Positions 1-8,700 of a stretch of 24,607 nt of DNA are shown piece by piece. The notes below the pieces were generated by a model. That model had not been told where the DNA came from and ran no database searches. It saw only the letters and a program-made list of their open reading frames with translations. Every line of letters begins with the position of its first letter. Within the stretch, counting starts at the first letter, position 1. A program made the translations under genes and the position numbers. Source of the stretch: a virus; the IMG/VR virus record IMGVR_UViG_3300031800_000016, positions 1 through 24,607 of that record. One strand, written 5' to 3'.

Positions 1-2627
1 AATGTGGTTGCCGGGTCTCCCTTGAACCAGTTGAATGTATTGTCGCCACCACTCCAAGCAATTTCGATGGTGTCTCCAGTTCTTGTCGTAGTGATGTAAG
101 CACCACCAGAAATCTCAATATTATCCCCGCCACCTACCACATTAACCTCATCGCCACCAGTACCAGCGTCGCTATCGGCTTGAACACTAAATGAGTACGT
201 TACTGGGTCTACTTCGTCAACGTAATCGACTTTTAAGACATTGCCGGTTAGGGTTGTGTTTATGCCAGCGCCACCAGAAATGGTTATACCATCATTGTGC
301 CCAATCCATCCACTCGCGTTTGTGCTGAGAGAAGGCGTATTATCAGCACCAAGTCGGAACTGATTAGCGCCACTAATAACAAATCTATCATTATCAAAAT
401 CTGGAATAATAGAAATTGAATTATCGTGTCCAGAGTCAATGACAAGAGTATCTGTTTTTGTGTCTGAACTAATAGTGCTGTGCCAAGTGCTTGGAGAAGC
501 GCCTGATATTGCCACGATTGAGAATGCGCTTTGGTTTACTTCGCCTACGTCTCCAAGGTTATCGAGCTGGTATTGCAACGCTCCAGAATTAGCTTCCATC
601 AGCCCGCCAACCCCAGATACTTCATGTAGCTCTTCACTGAAGAAACCGGAGTGAGCTACGCCAGACGCATACGGGAATCTATTTAAGGCAGCTGTCGCAT
701 TAGCAGTTACCTGTGTTTGTAAAACCCCAGAGAGCTGTGTTGGATCTACATAAACGGTATGAGTTCTGTCTGTTCCGTCAGTAAAGTCTGTTTTAGTCAG
801 ACCGGCAGGGGCAGAGTCCGTGAGGGTGATTGCTGTGTTTCCGGCTCCTCCTCCAGTGTTTTGTGTGATGGTAACAACCGATCCAACTACTGATGCAGAA
901 AATCTGGTTCCAGCAGGCCCGCTGCTTGTGTTAACAACGTTCATCAAATTTGTAGCAGTTTGATCGTTGCTTGTGGCAGACTCCCAAGTACCAGCTACCG
1001 AGCTTTGGTCTCCGTTTGTAAAATCATAATTAGTTCCATCAGTAGCGATTAAATTAACTTTGTCGCCTGCATTCAGTTCAGTAAAGTCAGTAACTGTTAC
1101 TGTTGCAGAAGCTTCTGCTGGGAATAACCCCATAGATGTTGCTATACCATTAATACCGCTTACAAAGACAATGTCTCCTTGATGTATATTTTGTGTAGGG
1201 CTAGCGCCAAGGCTAAATACATTTCCAATATCTATATTGAATCCATTTATAGATATGCCGCTTCCACCTTGATAAGCACCACTAATAGCAGTGCCATTAC
1301 CAAAGACCATACCACTTGCAGTTACGCCAATAGGCACACCGTTAGATGTTTGAGCTCTCCAAGTGTTTGATGAGTTTTGCCAAGTCCATTTTTTATCGCC
1401 AGTGTCAGAATCTCCATCGCCAGACGAGCGAACAACAATACCTCCATCATCTACGTAAGCATCAAGTTGGTCGTGAGTAGCGTTCCCACTCATAGAAGCC
1501 AGTTCTAGCTGTTTGTCCCATATGGTGACGGTTGTACTGTCTATATACGTAGTTGTTCCAGCTACGTCTAGATTACCAGACACATTTAGATTATTACCAA
1601 CTGTTAGGTTGTGAGATATACGAGCACTACCAACAACGTCTAACGCTGCGATGGGTTTAGCATTGTTGATGCCGAGCGAATTCAAGGTGTCGTCCCACAC
1701 AAAGCCGGAATCATATGTTAAGATTCCAGACTTGTGGAAGAACGCAACTCCACTCATGGCTTCCGGGTGAAGATTGTACCCAGTCAAATACAGGCTCGAT
1801 AGATCGGGAATATCACTAGTGTGCAGAACCCTGAAGGCTGGATAACCATCAGCACATCCGCCTACGCAGTCGTTAAGCGGGCCAGAAAATACTTGGCCAG
1901 CAGCCTGAGTTTTTAGCACGATTGACTCGCCTACCCAGCCGCTGACATCAATTACAGCGTTGCTCCCAGTTATAGCGTCTACCTGATTTCTCAGGAATGG
2001 TTCAGTTTGTCTGGTGGCGTAGCTTATGCCAGAGAATACAATGCCGGACGCATCAAGTATTAAACCTGAAGTTTTAACTATAGCGTAAGAAGATGGGCCT
2101 TCTATGTCAATAGCATATCCGGGAGTAAAGGTATGAAGACCTAACCTGTGATTGTCTTTGTCCCAGTTTCCGCTAGAGTCGTAATTGAGAATGTTGGTGC
2201 CTGATGCGACTCCATCATTGTCCCAGAAGGCAATACCACTTCTTTCGGGTTGATTAAATCTGTCGTCTACACCGTAAGCTGTTATAACAGTAAAAGGAGC
2301 AGGATAAGTAACAAATACTTCTTTAGTCCCTACTGCCCAGTCTACTTTAGTGTTGTTATTCGTACTTCTAAAAGGGTATCTTCTAATCTGGTCAGAAGAA
2401 TAAAAAGGATCTAACCCAGAGGATAAATAGTGACCTGAACCAACTTCGTAGTTACTACCATCGGTAATAGCGTAAAATACTAATCCGCTCTGCTGATAAA
2501 AATCTTCAAAGCGACTGAATCCCGGAGCTGCATTCTCAAGAACCATATTATTGGTTCCTACCGTATAGCTCAGCTCCTTAATTCTGTCTGATAATTGTAT
2601 AATGTTATCGTTTGGATCAGGAAACAT
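1..2627 (-). CDS. large tail fibre / virion structural protein, 3' end outside window
   Basis: The reading frame is open from an ATG at 2627 to the left edge: 875 codons, no stop, C-terminus missing. The ATG follows an AAGGG Shine-Dalgarno sequence. I see an N-terminal module (about residues 12-75: LSDRIKE, GT.NMVL, NYEVGSGHY) matching the start of the fibre at 5712-10292. Then comes low-complexity beta-rich sequence, followed near residues 340-430 by a module I recognise from cyanophage fibres (IDSTTV, LELA, DDGGIVV, WTWQNSSNTW). Near residues 505-590 lies a module rich in VTVT, DGTNYDF and GNTAITL that recurs in phage tail proteins. The repeated ISGGAGI / ISGGAYI phrases suggest a trimeric fibre shaft. 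It is last in the series and probably has its own promoter-like element at 2651-2665. It is a structural or adhesion protein; its receptor is unknown. Confidence 0.85.
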   Translation of the reverse strand, partial: MFPDPNDNIIQLSDRIKELSYTVGTNNMVLENAAPGFSRFEDFYQQSGLVFYAITDGSNYEVGSGHYLSSGLDPFYSSDQIRRYPFRSTNNNTKVDWAVGTKEVFVTYPAPFTVITAYGVDDRFNQPERSGIAFWDNDGVASGTNILNYDSSGNWDKDNHRLGLHTFTPGYAIDIEGPSSYAIVKTSGLILDASGIVFSGISYATRQTEPFLRNQVDAITGSNAVIDVSGWVGESIVLKTQAAGQVFSGPLNDCVGGCADGYPAFRVLHTSDIPDLSSLYLTGYNLHPEAMSGVAFFHKSGILTYDSGFVWDDTLNSLGINNAKPIAALDVVGSARISHNLTVGNNLNVSGNLDVAGTTTYIDSTTVTIWDKQLELASMSGNATHDQLDAYVDDGGIVVRSSGDGDSDTGDKKWTWQNSSNTWRAQTSNGVPIGVTASGMVFGNGTAISGAYQGGSGISINGFNIDIGNVFSLGASPTQNIHQGDIVFVSGINGIATSMGLFPAEASATVTVTDFTELNAGDKVNLIATDGTNYDFTNGDQSSVAGTWESATSNDQTATNLMNVVNTSSGPAGTRFSASVVGSVVTITQNTGGGAGNTAITLTDSAPAGLTKTDFTDGTDRTHTVYVDPTQLSGVLQTQVTANATAALNRFPYASGVAHSGFFSEELHEVSGVGGLMEANSGALQYQLDNLGDVGEVNQSAFSIVAISGASPSTWHSTISSDTKTDTLVIDSGHDNSISIIPDFDNDRFVISGANQFRLGADNTPSLSTNASGWIGHNDGITISGGAGINTTLTGNVLKVDYVDEVDPVTYSFSVQADSDAGTGGDEVNVVGGGDNIEISGGAYITTTRTGDTIEIAWSGGDNTFNWFKGDPATT

Positions 2628-2650
2628 TTTTTAACCCTTGTAAAAATTAA

Positions 2651-2665
2651 CTATCTTTTATACTA
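2651..2665 (-). promoter_or_regulatory. candidate late promoter element (divergent copy)
   Basis: On the minus strand this reads TAGTATAAAAGATAG, lying 23 bases before the ATG at 2627 and overlapping the stop codon of the preceding gene. It resembles the GTGTATA elements in the other gaps, especially GTGTATATATAGATAG at 15506-15521, but lacks the initial GTG. No -35 box is visible. It is the weakest of the five copies. Confidence 0.3.
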
Positions 2666-3634
2666 GCCGTAGGATGGCGTTGGAGTCTCTGGAGTTGGGC
2701 TATCTAGGACGCCCGATCCTCTTCCAAAAATAACCAAGTCACACTGATCCGATTCTACATATGTATTATCCTCTGCCAAGACGTTGAAGGTGAGTTGGCG
2801 TGGGTCTGAGGCTATATCGTCGCTACCAGACCTTTGGGCAACCCCAATAAAGCCCTGTGAAAAGTCTGAGCCGTCCGAAGCGGTGTTTGAGCTTGACTCT
2901 CCATGTCTAAATCTAGCTGAACCAAGCGCTACGTAGTAGTTATTGCCCAAAACCCCAGAAGTGAAGGTGAGTCTAAATTTACCAGCTTGTAATCTTTCAA
3001 ACTTGGCAATATTGAACGAGTCATAGACAACCGGCGCCCAATTTGTTGGTGCTGCATTTCCACTCGTATTGAATGTTATCCAAGCCTTTGCTCCAGCTTT
3101 TGCTGAAGACATTCTTCCAGAATCCATCTCAAATACTAGCTGGCCAGAGCCTTTGATGTGAACATCTTCTCTATTATCATTGATGTATTTAAACATCACA
3201 CCTCTGGCTGATGTTCCAGAAGCACTTACAACATTATCTTTAACACTAACATTGCCAGTAAATGCTCTTGAGCCATCTGCTAAGATATACTGCGTATGCG
3301 GGTCAGTTCCGGGAAGTCCACCTAGTGAGTCATGATCTATATTTGACACGCCTTTGAACGGTTCGTACTGAATACCTCCACCATTAACAAAATTAATGCC
3401 TGATTCTGGGACGAACATGCCGCCCGTGTTAGTGACACTATTTCTTTTCGCCCTAACGTCGTTAACGTAAGGCCAAGTAATATCGAAGTCACCGCTTGAA
3501 ACAATCAGGTTGATAGACTCAACAGCGTCGGCCATGTTGTGCCGTACATCTTCAGCAGAAATGAGACCAGCGTTATTGTTCGCTAAGTCAGCATTTATAC
3601 TGGAAAGCAAATCACCTGTATTTTTAACTGTCAT
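2663..3634 (-). CDS. short tail fibre protein with conserved C-terminal fibre domain
   Basis: 323 residues, ATG preceded by AAGGAG. Residues 1-50 contain IN-D/E-L-NN and DVRHN, matching the start of the giant fibre at 10304-14971, so both may attach to the virion in the same way. The segment near residues 90-125 (SLGGLPGTDPHTQYILADG) is a common phage fibre linker. From about residue 170, AWITFNTSG, then DSFNIAKFE and the AGKFRLTFTSG...YYVALGSARF pattern match a domain seen at the ends of many aquatic phage fibres. The C-terminus ends in a Pro/Thr tail (SPTPETPTPSYG). It lies 11 bases after the preceding small gene. Virion location and host adhesion are inferred from the modules. Confidence 0.8.
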   Translation of the reverse strand: MTVKNTGDLLSSINADLANNNAGLISAEDVRHNMADAVESINLIVSSGDFDITWPYVNDVRAKRNSVTNTGGMFVPESGINFVNGGGIQYEPFKGVSNIDHDSLGGLPGTDPHTQYILADGSRAFTGNVSVKDNVVSASGTSARGVMFKYINDNREDVHIKGSGQLVFEMDSGRMSSAKAGAKAWITFNTSGNAAPTNWAPVVYDSFNIAKFERLQAGKFRLTFTSGVLGNNYYVALGSARFRHGESSSNTASDGSDFSQGFIGVAQRSGSDDIASDPRQLTFNVLAEDNTYVESDQCDLVIFGRGSGVLDSPTPETPTPSYG

Positions 3635-3645
3635 TTAAAAACTCC

Positions 3646-4158
3646 TTAATATAAATATCCACCGGCCCTGTGGCCTTGGTTTCTTGCTATGTAATCACTG
3701 CCGGGACTGTATGGCCCAAGTATCGCTTGGCCCCCAACACTGTTGCCGGTTTTGTAGTTGAGTAATGTTCTTTCGTATTTTTCGGATAGGTCTTTATAAA
3801 GAACGGCTAAAGTGCCAGTTACACCTCTAAGGTCTATCGAGGATGGGCCGTCTTTAATTGATATCGCGTTGCTTGCTTCACTTCTTATCTCGCTACCAAC
3901 CATAACACACGCCGCTTTTAAGCAAACCAGATTAATGAATCCGTCATCCCTTGTGTCGGTTTCAGTTGGGTCTGGAGTAAGTGTGCAGGTCTCTACGTTT
4001 ATTGTATAATCATTTAATAAGTCTACTTCAAGCGTAACTAGCTGGCTAGCCACGAGAAGCGTTGTTTCTATTCTGTGGTCGCTGTAAGTGTACTTTGATG
4101 AATCAACATCATTTATTATGTACCTTAGTATGGTTGACATTTGACCTTGCCAAGACAT
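3646..4158 (-). CDS. virion protein, possible head-tail adaptor/connector
   Basis: 170 residues, start supported by AAGGGG. The first 60 residues look helical (ILRYIINDVD, YSDHRIETTLLVASQLVTLEVD), followed by a TPDPTETDT loop and another helical stretch (FINLVCLKAACVMVGSEIRSE), then IKDGPSSIDLRG. Similar TYSDERLE...LKAAC...IDLRG proteins occur in many marine phages as unnamed structural proteins. The helical N-terminus and length would suit an HK97 gp6-like adaptor, but I cannot show a fold match. Its place among fibre genes rather than beside portal or capsid is unusual for an adaptor, so the function is tentative. Confidence 0.5.
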   Translation of the reverse strand: MSWQGQMSTILRYIINDVDSSKYTYSDHRIETTLLVASQLVTLEVDLLNDYTINVETCTLTPDPTETDTRDDGFINLVCLKAACVMVGSEIRSEASNAISIKDGPSSIDLRGVTGTLAVLYKDLSEKYERTLLNYKTGNSVGGQAILGPYSPGSDYIARNQGHRAGGYLY

Positions 4159-4168
4159 AATCTACCCC

Positions 4169-4486
4169 TTATATGTTGCAGTTGACTTTAAAAGTATGGA
4201 TATCTGTGTAATAGGTTCCGCTTCCTCCGCCAAGTGTTACTTTGCCCTGTAGTTTATAGTGTCCTACTTCGTTGAGGTCTCCAGAGACGCTATCATAATA
4301 CATCACCCCGGAAACGGAGCTTCCTGTGCCCTGTGTTGAAGGCGATCTCTCAATAATTAAGTCGCTAGGCTTCCTGAAGCTAACCTGAAGAGCTGCCGCT
4401 TGCGATATATCAACAACACTTCCGTCGTCCTTAACGGTTATTAGAAACCTAGTTCCGATGTCGTCTACATGTATCTCGCTTGCCAT
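4169..4486 (-). CDS. small BppU-like Ig-domain baseplate/tail protein
   Basis: 105 residues. The order GTRFLITVKDDGSVVDISQA, then LQVSFRKPSD, VMYYDSVSGDL, GHYKLQGKVTL and YYTDIHTFKV matches the small all-beta domain at the N-terminus of phage upper baseplate proteins (BppU/DUF2479-like), which also occurs alone in many phages. Such proteins usually join fibres or receptor-binding proteins to the tail. It lies 4 bases after a tiny coupled reading frame (4491-4559) and 10 bases before the 170-residue gene. The fold assignment is from pattern recognition; the assembly role is inference. Confidence 0.65.
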   Translation of the reverse strand: MASEIHVDDIGTRFLITVKDDGSVVDISQAAALQVSFRKPSDLIIERSPSTQGTGSSVSGVMYYDSVSGDLNEVGHYKLQGKVTLGGGSGTYYTDIHTFKVNCNI

Positions 4487-4490
4487 TTTC

Positions 4491-4559
4491 CTACCTTTTG
4501 AGTGTAATGACGTGACTTTGTTTAATGTTTAGCGTTATTTCTACTATGGTTTGTGCCAT
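4491..4559 (-). CDS. possible 22-residue coupled mini-gene
   Basis: A 23-codon frame starts at an ATG sharing one base with the stop of the 60-residue gene (TAATG) and ends at a TAG four bases before the next ATG. It encodes MAQTIVEITLNIKQSHVIT followed by LKR. No independent ribosome site is visible, so it could only be translated by coupling. It may be a real microprotein, a spacer keeping ribosomes moving to the next gene, or the remains of a larger gene. Placement is exact but coding status is unproven. Confidence 0.35.
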   Translation of the reverse strand: MAQTIVEITLNIKQSHVITLKR

Positions 4560-4741
4560 TATGCCACTATTTCATTGCTTAAGTCTATATTTAAAGTTGT
4601 CTCAAGCGAAGTGTATATAACGAAAATAAAACTAGGCTCTTGACTGATCGTTAGTTCAAAATTAAACACCTCACCGTTGTACTTTGGTATAAAGTACTCA
4701 AATGAAAAGCCCGTAAACGAAAATGGTGCTGCTGCAAACAT
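4559..4741 (-). CDS. small hypothetical protein in fibre region
   Basis: 60 residues, starting at an ATG that shares one base with the stop of the 109-residue gene (TAATG), so translation is probably coupled. The product is aromatic and hydrophobic (FSFTGFSFEYFIPKY, EVFNFELTISQEPSFIFVIY) without a clear signal peptide or a continuous transmembrane segment; alternating residues suggest beta strands. It ends with another TAATG overlap. I do not recognise the family. The context suggests a minor virion component or assembly factor. Confidence 0.55.
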   Translation of the reverse strand: MFAAAPFSFTGFSFEYFIPKYNGEVFNFELTISQEPSFIFVIYTSLETTLNIDLSNEIVA

Positions 4742-5070
4742 TACGCATCAGGATCTGTAATAACCACTGCTGAATCAACAGCCGCTGCCGCTGCCTTCTT
4801 GGCCTCGTCGATTTCGTGGGCCTGAACATGCTCCGACAAAAACTGTCTTACTATCCTATGTGTAAAATCGCCCTGAGTTTCAGGGTTTGGAATAGTAGCA
4901 GAGATTGGATCTCCCGCTTCGTCAACGGGATAAATTGGGTTTTCAGGATCAGTCTCGTCAACAACGTAATCAGGATTAGCCACGTCATCAGGCCTTCCAT
5001 AATTTGAGCAGACGGCGTCGAACACTCTGGCTACGTCGTCTTCTGCTATTTCTAACTGGAAAATAGCCAT
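4741..5070 (-). CDS. hypothetical acidic protein in fibre region
   Basis: 109 residues with a strong AGAGGAGA ribosome site before the ATG. The N-terminus (IFQLEIAEDDVARVFDAVCSNYG) is followed by an acidic, Pro-rich loop (about 25-65) and a helical C-terminus (FTHRIVRQFLSEHVQAHEIDEAKKAAAAA). Small proteins with this layout, a short beta start then a C-terminal helix with AKKAAAAA, occur in other phages near tail genes, but I know of no assigned function. It is the first gene after the longest gap in this half and follows a candidate promoter at 5104-5120. Confidence 0.65.
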   Translation of the reverse strand: MAIFQLEIAEDDVARVFDAVCSNYGRPDDVANPDYVVDETDPENPIYPVDEAGDPISATIPNPETQGDFTHRIVRQFLSEHVQAHEIDEAKKAAAAAVDSAVVITDPDA

Positions 5071-5103
5071 TTCTTCTCTCCTCTACAAAATAAAAAGGTT
5101 TCT

Positions 5104-5120
5104 CTATAGTAAATATACAC
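5104..5120 (-). promoter_or_regulatory. candidate late promoter element
   Basis: On the minus strand this reads GTGTATATTTACTATAG, 34 bases before the ATG at 5070 in a 108-base AT-rich gap. It shares GTGTATA with 15506-15521, 18655-18671 and 20765-20781. No -35 hexamer is visible upstream, so it would fit a phage-modified polymerase better than the ordinary vegetative sigma factor. Confidence 0.45.
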
Positions 5121-5156
5121 TAAAAATTTAGTACTGTTTGACTTATATTTTCTCTA

Positions 5157-5168
5157 TTATAGCTATAA
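5157..5168. promoter_or_regulatory. 12-bp perfect palindrome, possible operator
   Basis: TTATAGCTATAA is a perfect 12-base palindrome just after the stop of the 177-residue gene and upstream of the candidate promoter at 5104-5120. It might bind a dimeric regulator, but in AT-rich DNA such palindromes also occur by chance. Confidence 0.2.
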
Positions 5169-5178
5169 CTAAGGGTTG

Positions 5179-5712
5179 CTAGTCTAAAAACAGTAAAAAC
5201 GCCGGATTGGCTGTCGCCTCTTCTGCTGCTGCGTCCTGTGTCTCTAGGTACACTTGTGTAACATACATTACATCACCAAAGCCAGACTGAGTTAACATCG
5301 TCAGTCTAATGTACAAATCAGTCCAATCACTGATGCCACTGACATCCGAGATGGTGTACGAATAAGATGTATAATCATCGGTAGATGTGTCCCAATTAGT
5401 TACGGCGGCCCTTACTGTGTAGCTGTCAGTTTCTAACAACTCCAGCTTCAGACCCGGACGGCCCATGCCTGCGTTGTCCTGAGTTAATGCCTTATATTTG
5501 ATGTAAGCATTTCCAGAATCCGGTGTAGACACATCGCTCAGGCGTAAAATACATACATCGTTGCTACCAGTGTCGTCAGTTGAGTTTATCTGAGTCGTGC
5601 CGTCATCAGCACTAGCCTCATCCACACTCGCATATAGATTAGTGTTATTGCCAGACTGATTTTTCCAATTGCCGTCTGTATCGTCTGCGTCAGGTCTTGC
5701 GTATTGTGCCAT
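5179..5712 (-). CDS. virion-associated beta-sandwich-like protein, unassigned
   Basis: 177 residues, starting at an ATG sharing one base with the stop of the 1526-residue fibre (TAATG), so it is probably translated together with that fibre. After a Gly/Asn/Asp-rich N-terminus, the rest looks like a beta-sandwich: IKYKALTQDN, LKLELLETDSYTVRAAV, YSYTISDVSGISDW, LYIRLTML, YVTQVYLET. This resembles carbohydrate-binding or fibre-cap domains, but no specific family motif is visible. Coupling to the fibre suggests a chaperone, cap or receptor-binding partner. The function is inferred from position only. Confidence 0.65.
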   Translation of the reverse strand: MAQYARPDADDTDGNWKNQSGNNTNLYASVDEASADDGTTQINSTDDTGSNDVCILRLSDVSTPDSGNAYIKYKALTQDNAGMGRPGLKLELLETDSYTVRAAVTNWDTSTDDYTSYSYTISDVSGISDWTDLYIRLTMLTQSGFGDVMYVTQVYLETQDAAAEEATANPAFLLFLD

Positions 5713-8700
5713 TATATATTTTGTCCTATCACAAACCCATCATATGTATCTGTTCCTGTAACAAGGAATCCAAATACATCCGCCTTACCTGCTGTGGTAG
5801 TTAAAGTAGGGGCAGAGCCTCCAGCCCATTTAATTGTGCTAAACCACGTCACGGTTCTACTGCCAGTGGCGTCTTGCTGTAATCTAAGCATAAACTTTTG
5901 ACCAGCAGTTTCATTTAATATAGCGAGCGTTCTATTGTCACCTAGAGTAACTGTATGCACGTTCGCTTCGTTTACATCAAACGTAATTGTAGCTCCATCT
6001 GAGTTGGCTTTAAGAGAGGGCTTGGTTGCTTTAGAGAAAGTAACATTTCCACCAGAAGAGATGGCAATAGCGTCAGTGTCGCTTGTGTGCCCAATCGTAG
6101 TGCCGTTGATAATAATGCTATCAACTGTTAGCGTGGTAAGAGTTCCTACTGATGTGATATTGGGTTGTGCAGCAGTCGTAACGGTGGCCGCAGTCCCGGT
6201 GGTGTTTTGGTTAAGAGTAGCAACATAGGAAGAGGCAATAGCAGTTCCTTGCCATGTGCCTGCGCCAATAGTTCCTACGGTAACAATACTGGAGTTACCC
6301 GCCGCTGGTGCTGCTGCGATATCTGAGAGAACTTCTGAAGCGGTGCGACCTTCTACTGCTGTTCCATCAATTCTAAGAAAATCATTGTCCGCAACCGCAG
6401 CATTGGCTGTTAGGAAGTTTCCATTGCTAATACCTGTAGCTAGAGCTTTTACTGTTGCAAGGTTTGTAACCTCTGAGTCCATTAATGCACCAGCAGCAGT
6501 TACGTTGGTGGCATCGGTTACATCAGCACTAGCTTCAATAGCGTCTAGTTTGCTTTGGTCTGCTGTTAGAAAAGTGCCAGTAGTTAATTTTAAGGCTGCA
6601 AGACCAGCACATTCACTATCCATCAATGCGCCTGCCGCAGTTACATTAGTAGTGTCTGTTACATCAGCACTAGCTTCAATACCATCTAGCTTACTGTTGT
6701 CCGCTGAAGTAAAGTTGATTTGAGTTAATCCACCATCACCTACCGAATAAGTTGTATTAGTATAGTTGCCTGCGTGTATTGTGCCAACGTTAGTAGTCCA
6801 GTCAAGATGCTCATTTGCCACAAAACCACTAAGATTATCATGAACAATTTCGCTATCTACACTGTTTACAGTTACGGTGTTCGTGGCAGAGGTTACAAAC
6901 TCGGCACCAACGCCATCAGTAAAGGTGATGGTTTCGCCGTCGTCTACTGTTTGTGGTGTGGAGCCATCAGTGATAATGAAGCTAGACATGCTACCACCAC
7001 CAGCGGCTGCGATCCAAGTGAAACCAGTCGAGCCGCTATCATAGGATAAGAGATAGTTATCGGTGGGAGAGTTTGTTACGTTTAAATGAGCTTCATCAAT
7101 TGACCCATCTTTGTAGTGAACACTATCGATACCATCTTCTAAGAGGGTTAATATTTCTCCAGCAGTCTGGTCTGCTGTAGCACTTGTTGCTATTCCATCT
7201 AATTTAGTTTGGTCAGCAGTTAAGAAAGTGCCTGTAGTCGCTTTAACTGCTGCAAGTCCAGCTAATTCACTATCCATCAACGCACCCGCTGCGGTTACAT
7301 TGGTAGCATCAGTTACATCCGCACTTGCCTCTATAGCGTCTAGTTTGCTTTCATCTGCCGATAGGAAAGTACCAGTAGTTGCTTTGACTGCTGCAATTCC
7401 AGCTAATTCGCTGTCCATCAATGCACCTGCTGCGGTTACATTGGTGGCATCAGTTACATCTGCACTAGTCTCTATACCATCTAGTTTAGTTGCTTGGTCA
7501 TCACTCATTATTCCCCAAGCTGATGTTGTAGCAGCTGGAAGAGCGACGTTGTTACCATCACTAGACTCTACAGTTAGGGAAGTCCCATTAGCTGTAGCAG
7601 AAAGATTTGTAGATACGTTTGTTACTTTAGCTGTGTTAGCTACAACAGCCGTTTCTAAGTTAGCTACATTCGGAATTGCAACTGTGCCTGTAAATGTTGG
7701 ACTTGCTATAGTTGACTTGAGTGCTAATGCAGTTGTTATTGTGCTTGCATAACTTGCATCATCATTTATTGCTGCTGCCAATTCATTTAGGGTATCTAAT
7801 GCTCCCGGAGCACCACCAACCAATGCATCTATAGCTGCTTGTACACCTGCTGGTGTAACGGCCCTAGTTGCGTCAGTTCCTGTAGTTGTTTCTCCGGTTG
7901 TAGCTAACTCGACACCACCAACCGCTGTAAGAGAGGCACTTGGTAGAGTGTAATTGTTAGCACTAGCGTCAATACCATCTAGCTTAGTGTGGTCAGCATT
8001 TGTAAAGTTGTTCTGAGATAACTCACCATCTGTTACAGAATAAGTTGTATTAGTATCAACCCAAGGTACATTGACAACCCCTTGTCCATCAGAATTTAAT
8101 TGTAAGCCATAAGTTCTCGCTGCTGTGGTACTTACAGCAGTAGCGGCAACAGATTGGTCAGTATTGCTGAATAATTCTATTCCACCTTTTGTAGTTGCGT
8201 TTGCTTCTGGTAGAGTATAAACTGTATCTGTAGACGCCACGGTTAGTGTGCCAGCCGCGTCGTCGTATGTTAGCGATACATTAGAACCCGCAGTAAGAAC
8301 CCCATTAACATAGTCTTCAACCTGTTCTTGGGTAAGCTGAGTGTTAGTGTCTGTTGCTGCTACGGTTAGCGTGCCAGCAGAGTCATCGTATACCAAAGAG
8401 ACATTAGAGCCAGCTGTTAATAAGCCAGCCACATAATCGTCTACTTGATCTTCTGTTAGCTGCGTGTTAGTATCAGTAACAGTACAGGTTATCGTAGCAG
8501 AATAATCACCGCTCGTCGTGTTAGTTTCGCCATCTATGGTGATACCAGCGCCAGCGGTTAAATCTACGCCAGTCATATCTCCAGCCCCACCTCCGCCACC
8601 TCTAAACTCACCAGCGTCAACCCTTTTTAACGCCGAGTCGGTTGCGTCCCACAAGAGAAGATAATCAGCATCTTCACTGGTTACATCAACAAGACCACTA

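Noticed and set aside
6476-7495. Possible CRISPR array because of four similar units
   Set aside because: The units are longer, imperfect, in frame and translated as one repeat protein; there are no regular spacers.
6256-7752. Plus-strand open frames of 155 and 174 residues rich in Ala/Val/Ser, with repeated SINAPAAVTLVASVTSALASI
   Set aside because: They are the exact antisense of the repeated fibre segments; their repeats mirror those of the minus-strand gene and they lack ribosome sites and recognisable domains.
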